DNA from: Rhizobiales bacterium Ga0077537
Lineage (GTDB): Bacteria; Pseudomonadota; Alphaproteobacteria; Rhizobiales; Hyphomicrobiaceae
NCBI GenBank assembly: GCA_001464955.1
Contig: LNEM01000017.1
Span: 1-53,805, forward strand
Direction of reading: 5' to 3'
DNA: 53,805 nt
Part shown: piece after piece, positions 53,226-53,805 of the stretch
How positions within the stretch are numbered: position 1 is the first letter of the stretch
Layout of the letters: the number at the start of each line of letters is the position of its first letter
Position numbers and translations under genes: made by a program
Notes under the pieces: generated by a model
Databases searched by the model: none
Told to the model about the DNA's origin: nothing
Seen by the model: the letters and a program-made list of their open reading frames with translations, nothing else

Positions 53226-53805
53226 TCAGCGGACGGCCGGAACCGAAAGGCCTTTCCCGGCGGCGTGCGCCTGGACCATGTCCTCGAGGTGACCAGCCAG
53301 CGTGCGCGCAAGCCCGGCCCGCGTGAACTGCGCGAGCTTGTCCGGCTCTCCGGGTCTCGTCAGGTTGCTTCGGATCGCGGTCACGATCCGGATCACGGCG
53401 CCCTCGACAAGCCGGGGATCGCCGAAGCCGGCGGTCTCGTGACTGATCCCCGTCGAGCGGAGCACCCACGCCACATCGGCATCGGTATCGGCAAGTGCGA
53501 GGATCGGCTTTCCGGTGGCCAGATACTCATAGAGCTTGGCCGGCACGACGCCTTTTGCGCCTGGCGTGTGCAGCACCACGAGTGCATCTGCCTCGGCCAT
53601 GGCCGACAAGGTCTGTGAATGCGGCAGATGACCGGTCATGTCCACGAGATGCTCGATGCCAAGCTCGCGAATGGCCCCCTTGACGTCGAAATTCGCAAAA
53701 TCATCGCGCCTGACCTGCCCCTGAAGTTTCATCCAGCCGTGGGTAGAGTCTTTTGGGTTGATACGCTGTCGTCTGGGGGGTGAGCAACAGGCCGGGCTGC
53801 GGAGA
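53226..53805 (-). CDS. Glycosyltransferase, GT4-like C-terminal part (5' end outside window)
   Basis: The frame is open through base 53805 with no stop, so the internal ATG at 53732 is not the start and the protein is truncated by the window edge. The visible 192 residues look like the C-terminal nucleotide-sugar domain of a GT4/GT1-type enzyme: GIEHLVDMTGHLPHSQTLSA, then MAEADALVVL, and KGVVPAKLYEYLATGKPILA, which is the family's E-x7-E-like donor region (KLYEYLATGKP). It is convergent with the sugar phosphotransferase, so this is the edge of a polysaccharide cluster. Confidence 0.85.
   Translation of the reverse strand, partial: LRSPACCSPPRRQRINPKDSTHGWMKLQGQVRRDDFANFDVKGAIRELGIEHLVDMTGHLPHSQTLSAMAEADALVVLHTPGAKGVVPAKLYEYLATGKPILALADTDADVAWVLRSTGISHETAGFGDPRLVEGAVIRIVTAIRSNLTRPGEPDKLAQFTRAGLARTLAGHLEDMVQAHAAGKGLSVPAVR

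Noticed and set aside
53226-53732. Complete glycosyltransferase starting at ATG 53732
   Set aside because: The frame continues without a stop to the window edge and the product lacks the N-terminal half of the family, so it was called partial.

Overview
The window is GC-rich chromosomal DNA with dense protein coding and no visible rRNA, tRNA, CRISPR array, insertion sequence or prophage. Gene content and signals point to an alphaproteobacterium, most likely of the order Hyphomicrobiales (Rhizobiales). The clues are a DUF2794 protein, a recA promoter carrying an alphaproteobacterial LexA box of the form GAAC-N7-GTAC, a high-affinity amino-acid type ABC operon with an acyl-CoA ligase embedded in it, and L,D-transpeptidase and App1 proteins typical of that group. 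The species cannot be named from the sequence alone.

Layout. 1-2355: the N-terminal two thirds of a secreted serralysin-type metalloprotease (minus strand, running off the left edge), divergent from a small exported protein. 2461-9000: purH, then a GT2 glycosyltransferase overlapping a GtrA-type flippase, a GTP cyclohydrolase II, and a convergent YfhO-type membrane glycosyltransferase. GT2, GtrA and YfhO together look like a three-component envelope-glycosylation set. 9168-17177: an enolase-superfamily enzyme, a small Cys-containing exported protein, a molybdopterin oxidoreductase, propionyl-CoA synthetase (minus) divergent from a second acyl-CoA synthetase (plus), and a PsiF-repeat protein. 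17354-24583: an L,D-transpeptidase, HtpG, a 650-bp non-coding stretch with strong RNA-like structure (including a likely minus-strand small RNA with its own terminator), DUF2794, an App1-type phosphatase, and two unrecognised genes. 24795-28632: an EamA transporter, an Lrp/AsnC regulator, recA with an SOS box, queC and a small conserved-looking gene.

28661-43376 is almost entirely minus-strand and catabolic in flavour: an alpha/beta hydrolase, then livF, a periplasmic binding protein, livM, livH, an AMP-forming acyl-CoA ligase and livG (transcribed livG to livF), a Rieske oxygenase alpha subunit, an exported unknown protein, two short-chain dehydrogenases and a biotin-dependent carboxylase alpha subunit. 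Together these suggest import of an organic acid or aromatic substrate, CoA activation and beta-oxidation-like processing; the substrate is not visible from sequence. 43556-51297 is a tripartite RND efflux operon (adaptor plus two RND pumps, MdtABC-like arrangement). 51586-53805 begins an exopolysaccharide region: a polyprenyl-phosphate sugar phosphotransferase and, convergent to it, the 3' part of a glycosyltransferase that runs off the right edge.

Most long open frames opposite the real genes are artefacts of high GC3 and are not annotated. Intrinsic terminators are clear after ribA, after the 105-residue exported protein and after the PsiF gene.
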